Shown: positions 17,444 to 26,449 of the stretch, piece by piece
How the letters are laid out: each line of letters starts with the position of its first letter
Numbering within the stretch: the first letter of the stretch is position 1
Assembly (NCBI GenBank): GCA_937136415.1
Contig: CAKZOK010000090.1
Coordinates: forward strand, 1 to 40,474
From: an uncultured Cytophagales bacterium
Lineage (GTDB): Bacteria > Bacteroidota > Bacteroidia > Cytophagales > Bernardetiaceae
Length of the DNA: 40,474 bases
Direction: 5' to 3'
Made by a program: the position numbers and the translations under genes
The notes under the pieces: model-generated
What the model saw: only the letters and a program-made list of their open reading frames with translations
What the model was told of the DNA's origin: nothing
The model's database searches: none

Positions 17444-18385
17444 ATGCTTACCAAAACAGACAATCTAACTTTGGACATAAACTTAGAAACTCAACAAAAA
17501 TCAACCGAAACACAAGACATAATCCCTGTCGAAACCTCAAAATTAAAAGCCTTTTTTGAGCTGTTAAAATTTCGTTTGTCGGCTTTGGTGGTTTTTTCTT
17601 CTGCGATTGGTTATGCTTTGGGAGTCGAACAGATTACAGATTGGACAAAGTTTGCTATCTTCTGTTTTAGTAGTTTTATCATCACAGGTGCTGCCAATAC
17701 GCTCAATCAGGTTATTGAAAAAGAGTACGATAAAAATATGAAACGCACCAAAGCTCGTCCTCTTCCAACAGGTGTAATTTCACGCACAGAAGGAATTATC
17801 TTTGCTGTCATTTTGGCAATTATTGGAGGTGTTTTATTGGTTGTTTTTGTAAATGTTTTTACGGCTGCTTTGGGTTTGCTTTCACTTTTTTTGTATGCTT
17901 TTGTTTATACGCCTTCCAAACGAATTTCTTCCTTTTCGGTTTTTATTGGAGCTTTTCCGGGAGCTTTTCCTCCTCTTATTGGTTGGGTGGCTGCTACTGG
18001 CGAGATTTCTCAATTTGCTCTCATTCTTTTTGCTATTCAATTTATTTGGCAATTTCCTCATTTTTGGGCGATTGCGTGGCTTGGCGATGAAGATTATGTA
18101 AAGGCAGGTTTCAAAATGCTTCCTAGTGGTGGCAAAACATTGCGTACTTCTATTCAAATTCTGACTTATACTTTATTTTTGTTGCCTATTGGGTTGATGC
18201 CTTATGTCAATGGAATGGCTGGGGGAGTTTCGGCAATAATAATCTTTATTTGTGGGCTTTTGTTCTTAATTCCTGCGTGGCTTTTAGTAAGAAAAGGAGA
18301 TAACAAATCAGCTTTAATACTAATGTTTTCATCATTCTTTTATTTGCCTATTGTACAATTAGCTTTGCTGTTTGATAAGTTGTAA
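17444..18385 (+). CDS. cyoE: Protoheme IX farnesyltransferase (haem O synthase)
   Basis: UbiA-family inner-membrane prenyltransferase that adds a farnesyl group to haem B, making haem O, the substrate of CtaA next door. The 313-residue protein has about eight or nine hydrophobic segments. The prenyl-diphosphate site is seen as NQVIEKEYDKNMKRTKARPL near residue 87, with glutamate at the usual first aspartate position. The second family block, YTPSKRISSFSVFIGAFPGA, includes the proline-rich turn before GW. The start at 17444 leaves a polar N-terminal tail of about 35 residues before helix 1. It is the middle gene of the ctaA-cyoE-subunit III group, separated from both neighbours by inverted-repeat elements. 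Confidence 0.95.
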   Translation: MLTKTDNLTLDINLETQQKSTETQDIIPVETSKLKAFFELLKFRLSALVVFSSAIGYALGVEQITDWTKFAIFCFSSFIITGAANTLNQVIEKEYDKNMKRTKARPLPTGVISRTEGIIFAVILAIIGGVLLVVFVNVFTAALGLLSLFLYAFVYTPSKRISSFSVFIGAFPGAFPPLIGWVAATGEISQFALILFAIQFIWQFPHFWAIAWLGDEDYVKAGFKMLPSGGKTLRTSIQILTYTLFLLPIGLMPYVNGMAGGVSAIIIFICGLLFLIPAWLLVRKGDNKSALILMFSSFFYLPIVQLALLFDKL

Positions 18386-18390
18386 TAATG

Positions 18391-18466
18391 TCGCTCGTGA
18401 GGACACGAGCAACAGATATAAAAAAATAATCATTTAATCTACCATTGCTTGTGTCCTCACGAGCGA
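18391..18466. repeat. Inverted-repeat element between cyoE and oxidase subunit III
   Basis: The left arm (18391-18413) contains the perfect hairpin GCTCGTG-AGGA-CACGAGC. The right arm (18441-18466) is an inverted near-copy with GCTTGTG-TCCT-CACGAGC. It begins 5 bases after the cyoE stop and belongs to the same family as 17327-17426. Confidence 0.8.
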
Positions 18467-18483
18467 TTATTTAATAATAAAAA

Positions 18484-19092
18484 ATGAATACTACAAAAAA
18501 TATATACATAGAAGAACAAGAAATAACAACAATGAACCCTAAAAAATTTATTGTTTGGTTGGGTATTGTGAGTATAATTATGCTTTTTGCTGCTCTTACT
18601 TCGGGCTATATTGTAAGACAAGGAGATATTTTGAAAGAATGGCTCGTTTTTGATTTGCCTTCTCTTTTTTATTGGAGTACAGGTGTGATTTTGCTTAGTA
18701 GTGTTACGATGCACTGGGCGTATATTGCTGCCAAGAAAAACGAAATTAAACAAGTAAAAATTGGACTTCTTCTCACTTTGCTTTTGGGAGTTGTATTTTT
18801 AATAACACAAATAGAAAGCTGGGGGCAGCTTGTAGATTCAGGTGTTTTCTTTGCTGGTACACAGAGTAACCCTGCTGGTTCATTTATTTATGTAATTTCT
18901 GGATTGCATGCAGCGCATATTATTGGTGGTTTGGTATTTTTAATTGTTACTCTAATCAAGGCAGCTCAATCAAAAGTACATTCAAAAAGCACAAATACAA
19001 TTTCAATGTGCATGACTTTTTGGCATTTCTTAGATTTATTATGGATTTATTTATTCTTCTTCTTTATGTTTTTTAAAGATGGATTGAATTAA
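18484..19092 (+). CDS. Cytochrome c oxidase subunit III family protein
   Basis: A 202-residue integral membrane subunit of a haem-copper terminal oxidase, the complex that would use the haem A made by the two preceding genes. About five transmembrane helices are visible, matching the short five-helix subunit III type. Typical segments are LTSGYIVRQGD after helix 1, ESWGQLVDSGVFFAG in the middle, the conserved SGLHAAHIIGGL, and the final FWHFLDLLWIYLFFFF. The start at 18484 leaves a polar tail; an in-frame ATG at 18532 (MNPKKF) is a possible alternative. No other oxidase subunit is in this window. A terminator follows. Confidence 0.92.
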   Translation: MNTTKNIYIEEQEITTMNPKKFIVWLGIVSIIMLFAALTSGYIVRQGDILKEWLVFDLPSLFYWSTGVILLSSVTMHWAYIAAKKNEIKQVKIGLLLTLLLGVVFLITQIESWGQLVDSGVFFAGTQSNPAGSFIYVISGLHAAHIIGGLVFLIVTLIKAAQSKVHSKSTNTISMCMTFWHFLDLLWIYLFFFFMFFKDGLN

Positions 19093-19111
19093 AATTAATT
19101 ACAGATTATAA

Positions 19112-19139
19112 ATTACGGATTACGGATTACGGATTACGG
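19112..19139. repeat. Four tandem ATTACGG heptamers
   Basis: ATTACGG is repeated four times without interruption. Related ATTACGAATTACGA copies occur at 36177-36207 upstream of murF-alr. This is simple intergenic repeat sequence of unknown role. Confidence 0.7.
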
Positions 19140-19148
19140 AATTTAGAT

Positions 19149-19184
19149 AAAAAAAAGCAAGTTTAGAAATGAACTTGCTTTTTT
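19149..19184 (+). terminator. Terminator of the oxidase gene group
   Basis: AAAAAAAAGCAAGTT (19149-19163) and AACTTGCTTTTTT (19172-19184) form a stem with an 8-base loop and T tail. Confidence 0.85.
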
Positions 19185-19208
19185 GTTTTTGTTCAAACGA
19201 ATTACTAA

Positions 19209-19254
19209 CTGGAGTTACGCACTTATTGTTCTGTGTGCCACAGAACACGGTTTG
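19209..19254. repeat. Solo half-copy of a MITE-like element
   Basis: These 46 bases are an exact reverse complement of 28906-28951, the right half of the terminal-inverted-repeat element at 28859-28951. They start with the terminal sequence CTGGAGTTACG and contain the hairpin TGTTCTGTG-TGC-CACAGAACA. The partner end is missing here. Confidence 0.75.
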
Positions 19255-19286
19255 GCTTTTTTGTTAATTGATTTAATTACTAAAAA

Positions 19287-20276
19287 TTACTCCTTCAAAT
19301 TTACTCTTTTGAGTTCTCCTGTCGGAGTCAGAATATAAATTATTTTATCTTCTTTTTCTTCTTTGGGTAAAATATAACGCACTTTCAACGTAAAAAATAA
19401 CTGTACAGCAGGCTCTAAAATAGTCGGATTGATGATACATTCTATATTATCATAATTTAGTTTTTCATAAAAAGCACTTGGGGTACGATTCTTATTATTT
19501 ACCTTCGAATTTTTAGAAAACGATGTTTTTCCTTTCGAAACAGCACTATACGAACGGTATCTATCAAAAGGAAAAAAGGTCTGAAAAGTTTCAGAAGCTA
19601 CTTTTTCGACTGTCGAAATTTGAATGTTGGCACTATCATAAAGGCTTTCTTTTTTTGTTAATAATTCAAATGCTTTTTGACGCATTTTTTGATATAAAAT
19701 ATCTGTATCCTCTATAAAATATTCTACTTTGGATAAATCATAAATTTCATTTTCGGCAGCTTTTGCAATTATTTTATCCAGTATTTTATTATCCTTAAAA
19801 CGAATATGAACGTTCTTTTTTAGTTCGAAACCAACAGGAACTTCATTATAAGTCTTGCTAAAAAGTCTTTTCTCAATATCATATTCATACTCTGGAACAA
19901 GCGAAAGAAAATCAATAATCATTTCATCATCTTTGATTCCGATTTCTTTTAATCCTTCTTGAAAATTGGCAATTCGTTTGTCCATATTTTCCTGTACATC
20001 TTTGAGTCTTTTTCCTTTTTGTTCGATGTGAAACATAGCCACATATTCATCTGCTGTTACATTCATCAAAACAGTTGTTTGTAATTCTATCAAATTGCTA
20101 CTCAACATAATGGATTGAGGAAGCTCTTGAACTGGCTTATTATCTGTTCCATAATTAGAATTAGCCATTTCCGAATTACTGTAATTATAATTTGCTCTAT
20201 TTTGAGCAAAACAGATAGAAGTGGATAAAAATAGAGTGAAAAATAATATTACAGCGAATTTATTATTTGTTTTCAT
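19287..20276 (-). CDS. SIMPL-domain exported protein
   Basis: A 329-residue exported protein with a signal peptide (about 1-24, ending CFAQN). The central region (about 65-240) resembles the SIMPL/DUF541 family: VTADEYVAMFHIEQKGK as first strand, MDKRIANFQEGLKEIGI as the helix with conserved spacing, then YEVPVGFELKK-like strands and a second helix AAENEIYDLSKVEYFI followed by ARQ-like QKAFELL. The usual Ig-like beta-strand ends are present but sequence divergence is high. Family members are periplasmic or envelope-associated and mostly uncharacterised. It is divergent from the voltage-sensor-like gene, 79 bases apart. Confidence 0.7.
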   Translation of the reverse strand: MKTNNKFAVILFFTLFLSTSICFAQNRANYNYSNSEMANSNYGTDNKPVQELPQSIMLSSNLIELQTTVLMNVTADEYVAMFHIEQKGKRLKDVQENMDKRIANFQEGLKEIGIKDDEMIIDFLSLVPEYEYDIEKRLFSKTYNEVPVGFELKKNVHIRFKDNKILDKIIAKAAENEIYDLSKVEYFIEDTDILYQKMRQKAFELLTKKESLYDSANIQISTVEKVASETFQTFFPFDRYRSYSAVSKGKTSFSKNSKVNNKNRTPSAFYEKLNYDNIECIINPTILEPAVQLFFTLKVRYILPKEEKEDKIIYILTPTGELKRVNLKE

Positions 20277-20287
20277 AAAAATTAAAT

Positions 20288-20295
20288 TAAATTTG
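20288..20295 (+). promoter_or_regulatory. Possible -7 element upstream of voltage-sensor-like gene
   Basis: TAAATTTG fits TAnnTTTG and lies 60 bases before the ATG at 20356. No convincing -33 partner is seen in the short divergent spacer. Confidence 0.3.
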
Positions 20296-20355
20296 GTAAA
20301 TAGTTCAAGTTGTTAATGGTTTTGAAAAACCTTAGCTTCTAAATAATAATAAAAA

Positions 20356-21474
20356 ATGATAAATCTCTCTAATTTACAAAAAGATAAGTTCTCAACAGTA
20401 CAAGTCATTGCAGATATTGGCGTTTTAATTTTGGTTTTGATTAATCTTACCTTGATTGTTTTCAATTTTTTGTTTACAGCCGAATTAGTTCAAAATTTTC
20501 TCAAAACCTACCTGACTTCATTTTATGATTTTTATACTATTTATGTTTTCAAAAACTTTGCGCTCATAGATTTAGTCTTTGTGAGCATTTTTATTAGTGA
20601 TATTATTGTTCGTTGGATAATTGCTATTTTCCTCAAAACATATCATCGTTGGTTTTTTTATCCTTTTGTTCATTGGTATGATGTTTTGGGTTGTTTGCCT
20701 TCTTTTCGGTCGTTTCGTGTGCTGCGTTTGTTGGCTATTTTGTACAAACTTCATTTGATGGAAGTGATTAATTTGGCAAATACCTATATTTATAGAACTG
20801 GAGGAAAATATTTTTCCATTTTTGTAGAAGAAGTTTCGGATAGAGTAGTCATAAATGTATTAAATGAAGTGCAGGGAGAAGTAATGAAAGGAAGTCCGAT
20901 TGTAGAAAAAATAGTAGAAGATGTAGTACAGCCTCGCTCAAACCTACTAACTACATGGCTTTCAAAACGAGTTCAAGTGATAGCAGCACAAAATTACCCT
21001 ACCTACAAATACGAACTAAAACGCTATGTAGAAACTTTGATAAACGAAGCCGTAGAAAAAAATGCAGAAATAAAAACAATAGGAAAAGTACCCATTATGG
21101 GCGAATTTATTTCTCAAAACCTAGAAAGAGCCATTGCAGATATTGTCTTTAATGTGGTTAATCAACTTGTTGAAGATGCCACCACTGTCGAAGAGAACAG
21201 AATTTTGAAAGAAGTAACTGATATTTTGGTCGAAGCCTTACTCATTGATTCGAAATCTCAAGAACAATTCGGAATGATAACCAAAGGAATGGTCAATGAA
21301 GCCTTAGAACTCATCAAAAAACAAGTAGCCATCAAACAATGGAAAGTAAAAGAATTAGAAGAAAAAGAATTTGGAATGAGCATACCACCACAAGAAAGTA
21401 TTGAAAATATTGAAGAAGAATGGAAAAACGAAAAAAGAGGCATTAAATCAAATAAAAATCCAAAACGAAAATAA
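20356..21474 (+). CDS. Voltage-sensor-like membrane protein with long cytoplasmic domain
   Basis: Not assigned to a characterised family. The first ~145 residues hold three to four hydrophobic helices: VIADIGVLILVLINLTLIVF, a second around FALIDLVFVSIFISDIIVRW, then WYDVLGCLPSF and an arginine-rich amphipathic segment FRSFRVLRLLAILYKL. This arrangement resembles the S1-S4 voltage sensor of ion-channel superfamily members, but no pore loop or selectivity filter follows. The remaining ~225 residues are hydrophilic and predicted alpha-helical (IADIVFNVVNQLVEDATTVE), ending in a basic tail. Similar proteins exist in Bacteroidota as hypothetical or ion-transporter-like (recollection). The voltage-sensor reading is inference from helix pattern and arginine spacing. 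Confidence 0.6.
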   Translation: MINLSNLQKDKFSTVQVIADIGVLILVLINLTLIVFNFLFTAELVQNFLKTYLTSFYDFYTIYVFKNFALIDLVFVSIFISDIIVRWIIAIFLKTYHRWFFYPFVHWYDVLGCLPSFRSFRVLRLLAILYKLHLMEVINLANTYIYRTGGKYFSIFVEEVSDRVVINVLNEVQGEVMKGSPIVEKIVEDVVQPRSNLLTTWLSKRVQVIAAQNYPTYKYELKRYVETLINEAVEKNAEIKTIGKVPIMGEFISQNLERAIADIVFNVVNQLVEDATTVEENRILKEVTDILVEALLIDSKSQEQFGMITKGMVNEALELIKKQVAIKQWKVKELEEKEFGMSIPPQESIENIEEEWKNEKRGIKSNKNPKRK

Positions 21475-21552
21475 ATCAATTAAATTAAATGCCAACTTGT
21501 CCGAAATTGGTAAAAAAAATTAAAAGAGTTACCTTTGCCAATTAATAAAATC

Positions 21553-21560
21553 TACTTTTG
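21553..21560 (+). promoter_or_regulatory. Possible -7 element for rseP
   Basis: TACTTTTG fits the TAnnTTTG consensus. A TTTG at 21534-21537 could be the -33 element, but its 15-base spacing is shorter than usual. The start codon is about 116 bases downstream. Confidence 0.4.
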
Positions 21561-21676
21561 TACGATTTTGGACTTATAATAATTGATAGTTTTCAACTGT
21601 CAAAAAAATACATATTGAATATAAAAACCTCATTCAAACAGTTTAAAACTGTTTGCTACATAATAAATTATAAATT

Positions 21677-23023
21677 TTGGATATACAAGGAGTAATTATT
21701 GGAATTTTACAGCTTTTGGCTTCGCTTTCTATTTTGGTAGGATTGCACGAACTGGGGCATTTGTTGGCAGCAAAATATTTTGGAGTGAGAGTAGAAAAAT
21801 TTTCTATTGGTTTTCCTCCCAAAATATTTGGTTTCAAATACGGAGAAACAGAATATTGTTTGAGTGCGTTACCTTTGGGTGGTTATGTCAAAATAACAGG
21901 AATGATTGATGAATCATTGGACACTGACCAAATGAAAGGCGAACCTCAACCCTATGAATTTCGCTCAAAACCAGCTTGGCAACGCCTTATCATTATGTTG
22001 GGAGGAATTATTTTCAACGTCGTTTTGGGTGTCTTGATAATGATTGCGATTGCGTTTACCTATGGAGAAAAATATATTCCGATAGACGAAGTAAACAAAT
22101 ACGGAATCGAAGTAAATAATTTGGGAAAAAGTATTGGATTAGAAACAGGCGATAAAATCATCAATATTAATGGCAAAAAACCAAAATCATTTAAAGAACT
22201 CTTAGACCCAGCCTTTATCTTAAATGACGACTCGTATTACACCATTGAAAGAAATGGGCAAGAGAAAAAAATCAATATTACGAGCGAATTTTTGCAGGTC
22301 TATAGCTCTGATAAAGATGAAGCAAAATCTTTTATGACTGTGCGTGGTGGCAAATATCCTTTCCTAATCGCAGGAATTGTTCCTGATAGAAATGCAGAAA
22401 AAGCAGGATTAAAATCAAAAGATAGAATCCTAAAAATCAATGAAACATCAATTTCTGATTTTGATTCTTTCCAAAAAATGCTTCATCAAAATGCAGGAAA
22501 AAAACTTGATTTTGTAGTAGAACGTGATGGAAAAACAATCAATCTGCCTGTAAATGTTGCAGCAGACAGCACCATTGGAGTCGGAATAAACAATGAAATA
22601 AAACTTGTAAAGCGTCCATATAGTTTTACAGAATCATTAAAAGTGGGTACTCAAACAGCTTTTGGAGTAATTGGAGTACAAGTGATGGCATACAAAAAAA
22701 TGGCAAAAGGAGATATTAATGCTTCTGATTCGCTGAGTGGCCCTATTGGAATGGTTATGATTTTTGGAATGGAATTCGAAGCCTATCGTTTTTGGAGAAT
22801 TACAGGATTTTTGTCAATGGTATTAGCATTGATGAATTTGCTCCCAATTCCTGCTCTTGATGGTGGGCATGTGATGTTCTTGCTTTATGAAATGATTACG
22901 GGTCGTCCTCCTTCTGACAAGTTCTTAGAAATTGCTCAAAAAGTAGGAATGGTATTAATTCTTGGCTTGATGATTTTCATTTTTGGTAATGATATTTGGA
23001 AAATTATTAAAGGATTTTTATAG
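21677..23023 (+). CDS. rseP: RIP metalloprotease RseP (site-2 protease)
   Basis: Inner-membrane zinc protease that cuts transmembrane segments, such as anti-sigma factors, after a first periplasmic cleavage. The active site is H24-E25-L-G-H28 in transmembrane helix 1. The third zinc ligand motif is NLLPIPALDGGHV with D395. PDZ-like domains lie between (about 115-320; one core is AGIVPDRNAEKAGLKSKDRI). The 448-residue length is normal. The start must be TTG at 21677: a stop codon lies in frame two codons upstream, and the first internal ATG would remove the active site. dxr, often next to rseP, is not adjacent here. Confidence 0.95.
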   Translation: MDIQGVIIGILQLLASLSILVGLHELGHLLAAKYFGVRVEKFSIGFPPKIFGFKYGETEYCLSALPLGGYVKITGMIDESLDTDQMKGEPQPYEFRSKPAWQRLIIMLGGIIFNVVLGVLIMIAIAFTYGEKYIPIDEVNKYGIEVNNLGKSIGLETGDKIININGKKPKSFKELLDPAFILNDDSYYTIERNGQEKKINITSEFLQVYSSDKDEAKSFMTVRGGKYPFLIAGIVPDRNAEKAGLKSKDRILKINETSISDFDSFQKMLHQNAGKKLDFVVERDGKTINLPVNVAADSTIGVGINNEIKLVKRPYSFTESLKVGTQTAFGVIGVQVMAYKKMAKGDINASDSLSGPIGMVMIFGMEFEAYRFWRITGFLSMVLALMNLLPIPALDGGHVMFLLYEMITGRPPSDKFLEIAQKVGMVLILGLMIFIFGNDIWKIIKGFL

Positions 23024-23026
23024 AAT

Positions 23027-23046
23027 GTAGCTTACGCTTTAGCGTG
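23027..23046. repeat. Second copy of the GCTTTAGC hairpin repeat
   Basis: GTAGCTTACGCTTTAGCGTG, beginning 4 bases after the rseP stop, matches the block in 13688-13740 after the DUF4494 gene. Confidence 0.6.
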
Positions 23047-23060
23047 AGAATGAAAAAATA

Positions 23061-23107
23061 AAAAACCATTTCTAAGCTAATTATTTTTAGTTTGGAAATG
23101 GTTTTAT
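23061..23107. terminator. Bidirectional terminator between rseP and GH3 fusion gene
   Basis: AAAACCATTTC (23062-23072) pairs with GAAATGGTTTT (23095-23105), with A and T tracts at the ends, between convergent genes. Confidence 0.75.
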
Positions 23108-23128
23108 TTATTCAAAATCATATCTAAA

Positions 23129-26100
23129 TCATTCTATTATCGATTGAAAAACAACTTCCAACATGCGTGTACGAGTTCCTTTTCTAATCAATTTTTTATT
23201 TGTTTCATCTGGATAAGTTCGGTTAGATAAAAATACAAAAACAATTCCTTTGTCTGCATCTGCCCACATGGCTGTGCCTGTAAAACCTGTGTGTCCGAAG
23301 GTATTTTCAGAGGCATAAATAGTTGCAGGTATTTTGTTTCCTTTTACCGATTTATCAAATCCCAAACCTCTTCTTCCTCCATTTATTTGTCTTTTTGTAA
23401 ATTCTTTTACAATATTTTCATCAAAATATTGAACTCCTCCATAACTTCCACCTTGTAGAAAAGTTTGCATCAAAATAGCCACATCATTGGCATTAGCAAA
23501 TACGCCTGCGTGTCCACTTACACCTCCCAAAATAGCAGCCGAATAATCGTGAACAGTTCCATGAACTTCATTTTTGCGAAATAAATTATCTACCGAACTT
23601 GGCACAATCTGTTCTGAGCTATGTTGATAAAGTGGGTGATAACTTGCTGTTGAAAGCCCCAAAGAATTGTAAAAATTATTTTCTACGATATAATCTAATG
23701 AACTTCCTAAAATACGCCCAACTAATTGATTTAACATATAAAAACCCTTATCACTATAACGATAACTATACAAACCATTTGCATTTTTCCTACGCATAGG
23801 CGAATCTATTATCCAATGCCACATGCTATCTTTTATCCCTGCTTTTGCATAAAGATTTGATGTTATTTCTTCACAATATTCTTCACTACAACGATTACGA
23901 TAAAATTTTGTGTAATTTTTTTCTTCTGAAAAAGTTTCAAACCACCCTGGCATATTACTCGTATAGCCTCCTCGGTGCATCAAAATCTGACGAGCTGTAA
24001 CCTTTCCTTGTTCTGTACTATCTAATTCTTTCAAATAAGTAGAAATAGGAACGTCCAAATCAATTTTTTTTTCATTAACGAGTTTCATCATAGCAGGAAC
24101 AGTCGCCAATACTTTTGTTAGCGAAGCCAAATCATAAATAGATTCATTTTTTACTTTTTGCTTTCTATCATATTTGAAATGCCCATATGATTTTTGAAAA
24201 ATAACCGTAGAATCTTTTACTATTACCACTTGACAACCGGGGGTTGCTTTGTATTTTATTGCTTCATCTGCCAACCAGTCTATTCTTTTTTTTAGATATT
24301 CTGAGTTCATTCCTGTTCCTTCTGGGTAATCCGAATATTTCAAACGCTGTAATGATTGTGTCGTAAATCCATCGCCTTCTTTAATTTTACTTCCTGCCGA
24401 AACAGGCACTCTTGCTTGTGTTCTGACTGCGCCAAACAAAACTTGTGGAACAGCTTTTTGCATCATTTTATTTTTTACATAAGCAGCTACAAGATAATTT
24501 TGATTCTCAAATTTTTCTAAACTATACGCATGTCCAAAATCAACAACAATTACTTTTTTACCCAAATTTTGCAATTCTTCTACAAATTTTTGAGTCAGTT
24601 TCGAAATTCCAAAAGTTTTGCTTACCGAAAACTGATTGACACCAAAAACTCCTACAATAATTACTTTTTTGTTGGCTAACTTTCTCTTAGCAGTTGCAAA
24701 AGCCGAACTAGCAACTTTAGGAATGGCTATATGGTCAAAAGGCGCATAATTAGAAAGCATTTTTTGAAACTCATTGCCTTCTTTTTCATTGATTACGACC
24801 GAGCCAAATGAAAGTGTATCTAGTTTTTGAAAAGGAATCAAATTATCTTTATTTTTTACAATAGTAACAGCCTTTTGATGCAATTTTTCGTTCAAAATAT
24901 TTGCTTTTGCATTATTCAAATCAGCTTCTAGGCCTTTCAATACTATTGGCTTAAAATTATTAAGACCAACCATGTATTTTGCTCTCAACACCTTTTTTAC
25001 TCTTTGTTCGATTTCAGATTCAGAAATTTTGCCTTCTTTTACAGCTTTTTTGATGAGCGCAATTCCCTTCGGAATGCTTGCAGGATACAACAAAACATCA
25101 TTTCCTGCCAAAATTGCTTGTACATTTCCCTCATCTGGCGTAAAGTTGGAAGACAAACCTTTCATATTCATGGCATCAGTAAAAATCAATCCATCAAAAC
25201 CGAGTTCTTCTTTTAATAAATCTGTCACTACATTTTTTGAGAGAGTTGTCGGAATATTTTCAGTGCTATCATAAGCAGGAACATTTAGATGTGCCACCAT
25301 TACAGACAAAACAGAATCAGCAAAAAGACGCTTGAAAGGATATAATTCAATATCTGAAAGACGATTTTTGTCGTGTGTAAGTTGAGGCAATGTATAATGC
25401 GAATCCGAATCTGTATCGCCATGACCAGGAAAATGTTTGGCTGTTGCTATTATTCCTCCGTCTTGCATTCCGTTTGTATATGCAATTCCATTTTTGGCTA
25501 CTCTATATTTATTTTCTCCAAACGAACGAGTACCAATAACAGGGTTTTTTGGATTGCTATTTACATCAATTACAGGGGCAAAATTGACATGCACTCCCAA
25601 GCGCAAACACTGACGAGCTACTTCTTTGCCCAAATCATAAACAGCAAGCGAATCATTCATTGCTCCCAAAACCATCTGACGAGGATAACTAATTGTCTTT
25701 TTTAGTCGCATTCCTAATCCCCATTCTGCGTCCATGGCAATTAGAAGAGGAATATTTGCTTTTGCTTGATAACGGTTCGTTAGTTCTGCTTGTTTGGTTG
25801 GTGTTCCTTGAAAAAATATCAATCCACCTATTTTGTATTTTGTAATAAAATTATCAATTTCTTTATAATGACTTTCATTTCTATTTGAATAGGCTGCAAT
25901 CATAAAAAGTTGTGCTATTTTTTGTTCTAAATCCAAATTAGCTAGTTTTTGATTGACCCATTTTTCTTGTTTATTCCATTTTATATTATCTATTCTTAAT
26001 TTTTCTTCTGCTACGGCTTTGGCTATTGTTTGTGCGCTAGTGGTTGTTTTTGTATCATTTTGTGCCAAAAGAGGGTTTATATAAAATAAAATTCCTATAA

Positions 26101-26137
26101 ACAGAGCTATTTTAATTGTAAAATTATTTTTTATCAT
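23129..26137 (-). CDS. GH3 beta-N-acetylhexosaminidase fused to a beta-lactamase-family serine hydrolase
   Basis: A 1002-residue exported fusion enzyme. A signal peptide covers about 1-25. The GH3 NagZ-like barrel lies at about 65-400, with AMDAEWGLGMRL and the signature KHFPGHGDTDSDSH near residue 233, which carries the catalytic His/Asp dyad of the NagZ type. A GH3 C-terminal-like alpha/beta region follows (about 410-600). The C-terminal ~370 residues are a serine beta-lactamase-like domain: SLTK (S-x-x-K) near residue 671, YRYSDKG as the Y-x-N-like motif near 790, and HTGFTG near 952. This fusion is known in Bacteroidota. It suggests trimming of N-acetylglucosamine-containing wall fragments together with peptide or ester hydrolysis in the periplasm (inference). 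Confidence 0.93.
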   Translation of the reverse strand: MIKNNFTIKIALFIGILFYINPLLAQNDTKTTTSAQTIAKAVAEEKLRIDNIKWNKQEKWVNQKLANLDLEQKIAQLFMIAAYSNRNESHYKEIDNFITKYKIGGLIFFQGTPTKQAELTNRYQAKANIPLLIAMDAEWGLGMRLKKTISYPRQMVLGAMNDSLAVYDLGKEVARQCLRLGVHVNFAPVIDVNSNPKNPVIGTRSFGENKYRVAKNGIAYTNGMQDGGIIATAKHFPGHGDTDSDSHYTLPQLTHDKNRLSDIELYPFKRLFADSVLSVMVAHLNVPAYDSTENIPTTLSKNVVTDLLKEELGFDGLIFTDAMNMKGLSSNFTPDEGNVQAILAGNDVLLYPASIPKGIALIKKAVKEGKISESEIEQRVKKVLRAKYMVGLNNFKPIVLKGLEADLNNAKANILNEKLHQKAVTIVKNKDNLIPFQKLDTLSFGSVVINEKEGNEFQKMLSNYAPFDHIAIPKVASSAFATAKRKLANKKVIIVGVFGVNQFSVSKTFGISKLTQKFVEELQNLGKKVIVVDFGHAYSLEKFENQNYLVAAYVKNKMMQKAVPQVLFGAVRTQARVPVSAGSKIKEGDGFTTQSLQRLKYSDYPEGTGMNSEYLKKRIDWLADEAIKYKATPGCQVVIVKDSTVIFQKSYGHFKYDRKQKVKNESIYDLASLTKVLATVPAMMKLVNEKKIDLDVPISTYLKELDSTEQGKVTARQILMHRGGYTSNMPGWFETFSEEKNYTKFYRNRCSEEYCEEITSNLYAKAGIKDSMWHWIIDSPMRRKNANGLYSYRYSDKGFYMLNQLVGRILGSSLDYIVENNFYNSLGLSTASYHPLYQHSSEQIVPSSVDNLFRKNEVHGTVHDYSAAILGGVSGHAGVFANANDVAILMQTFLQGGSYGGVQYFDENIVKEFTKRQINGGRRGLGFDKSVKGNKIPATIYASENTFGHTGFTGTAMWADADKGIVFVFLSNRTYPDETNKKLIRKGTRTRMLEVVFQSIIE

Positions 26138-26342
26138 TATTATTATTATTTATTGCATCACTTATCATTATTTTTATAAAAAAATAAGTAATTACTGATT
26201 GGAAATATAGGGAGAAAACAGGGTGGTTTTTTCAATTAAGAATAATTCAATAATTATTCCGAAATAAAAGTAAGTAAAAATCACGAAGGAAAAGTTATGA
26301 CTTATCAAAACTACTACTGCACTCTACTTTTTTGGTTTGAAA

Positions 26343-26421
26343 TTTAAGTTGCAGCGCAATAAAATATTGATATATTTTGTATAAATAATACAGTTTATAT
26401 TACGTTGCGCTGCAACTAAAA
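26343..26421. repeat. Short inverted-repeat element, AGTTGCAGCGCAA ends
   Basis: AGTTGCAGCGCAA (26347-26359) and TTGCGCTGCAACT (26405-26417) are perfect 13-base inverted ends around an AT-rich 45-base core. Flanking TTTA/AAAA extends the similarity by a few bases. No target duplication is evident. Confidence 0.65.
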
Positions 26422-26449
26422 GCCACTTTAAAAAATAATAGGGTAAAGT

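Noticed and set aside
19112..19139. Tandem ATTACGG repeats as a possible CRISPR or origin iteron array
   Set aside because: The units are 7 bases with no spacers and no cas or rep gene nearby; simple tandem repeat.
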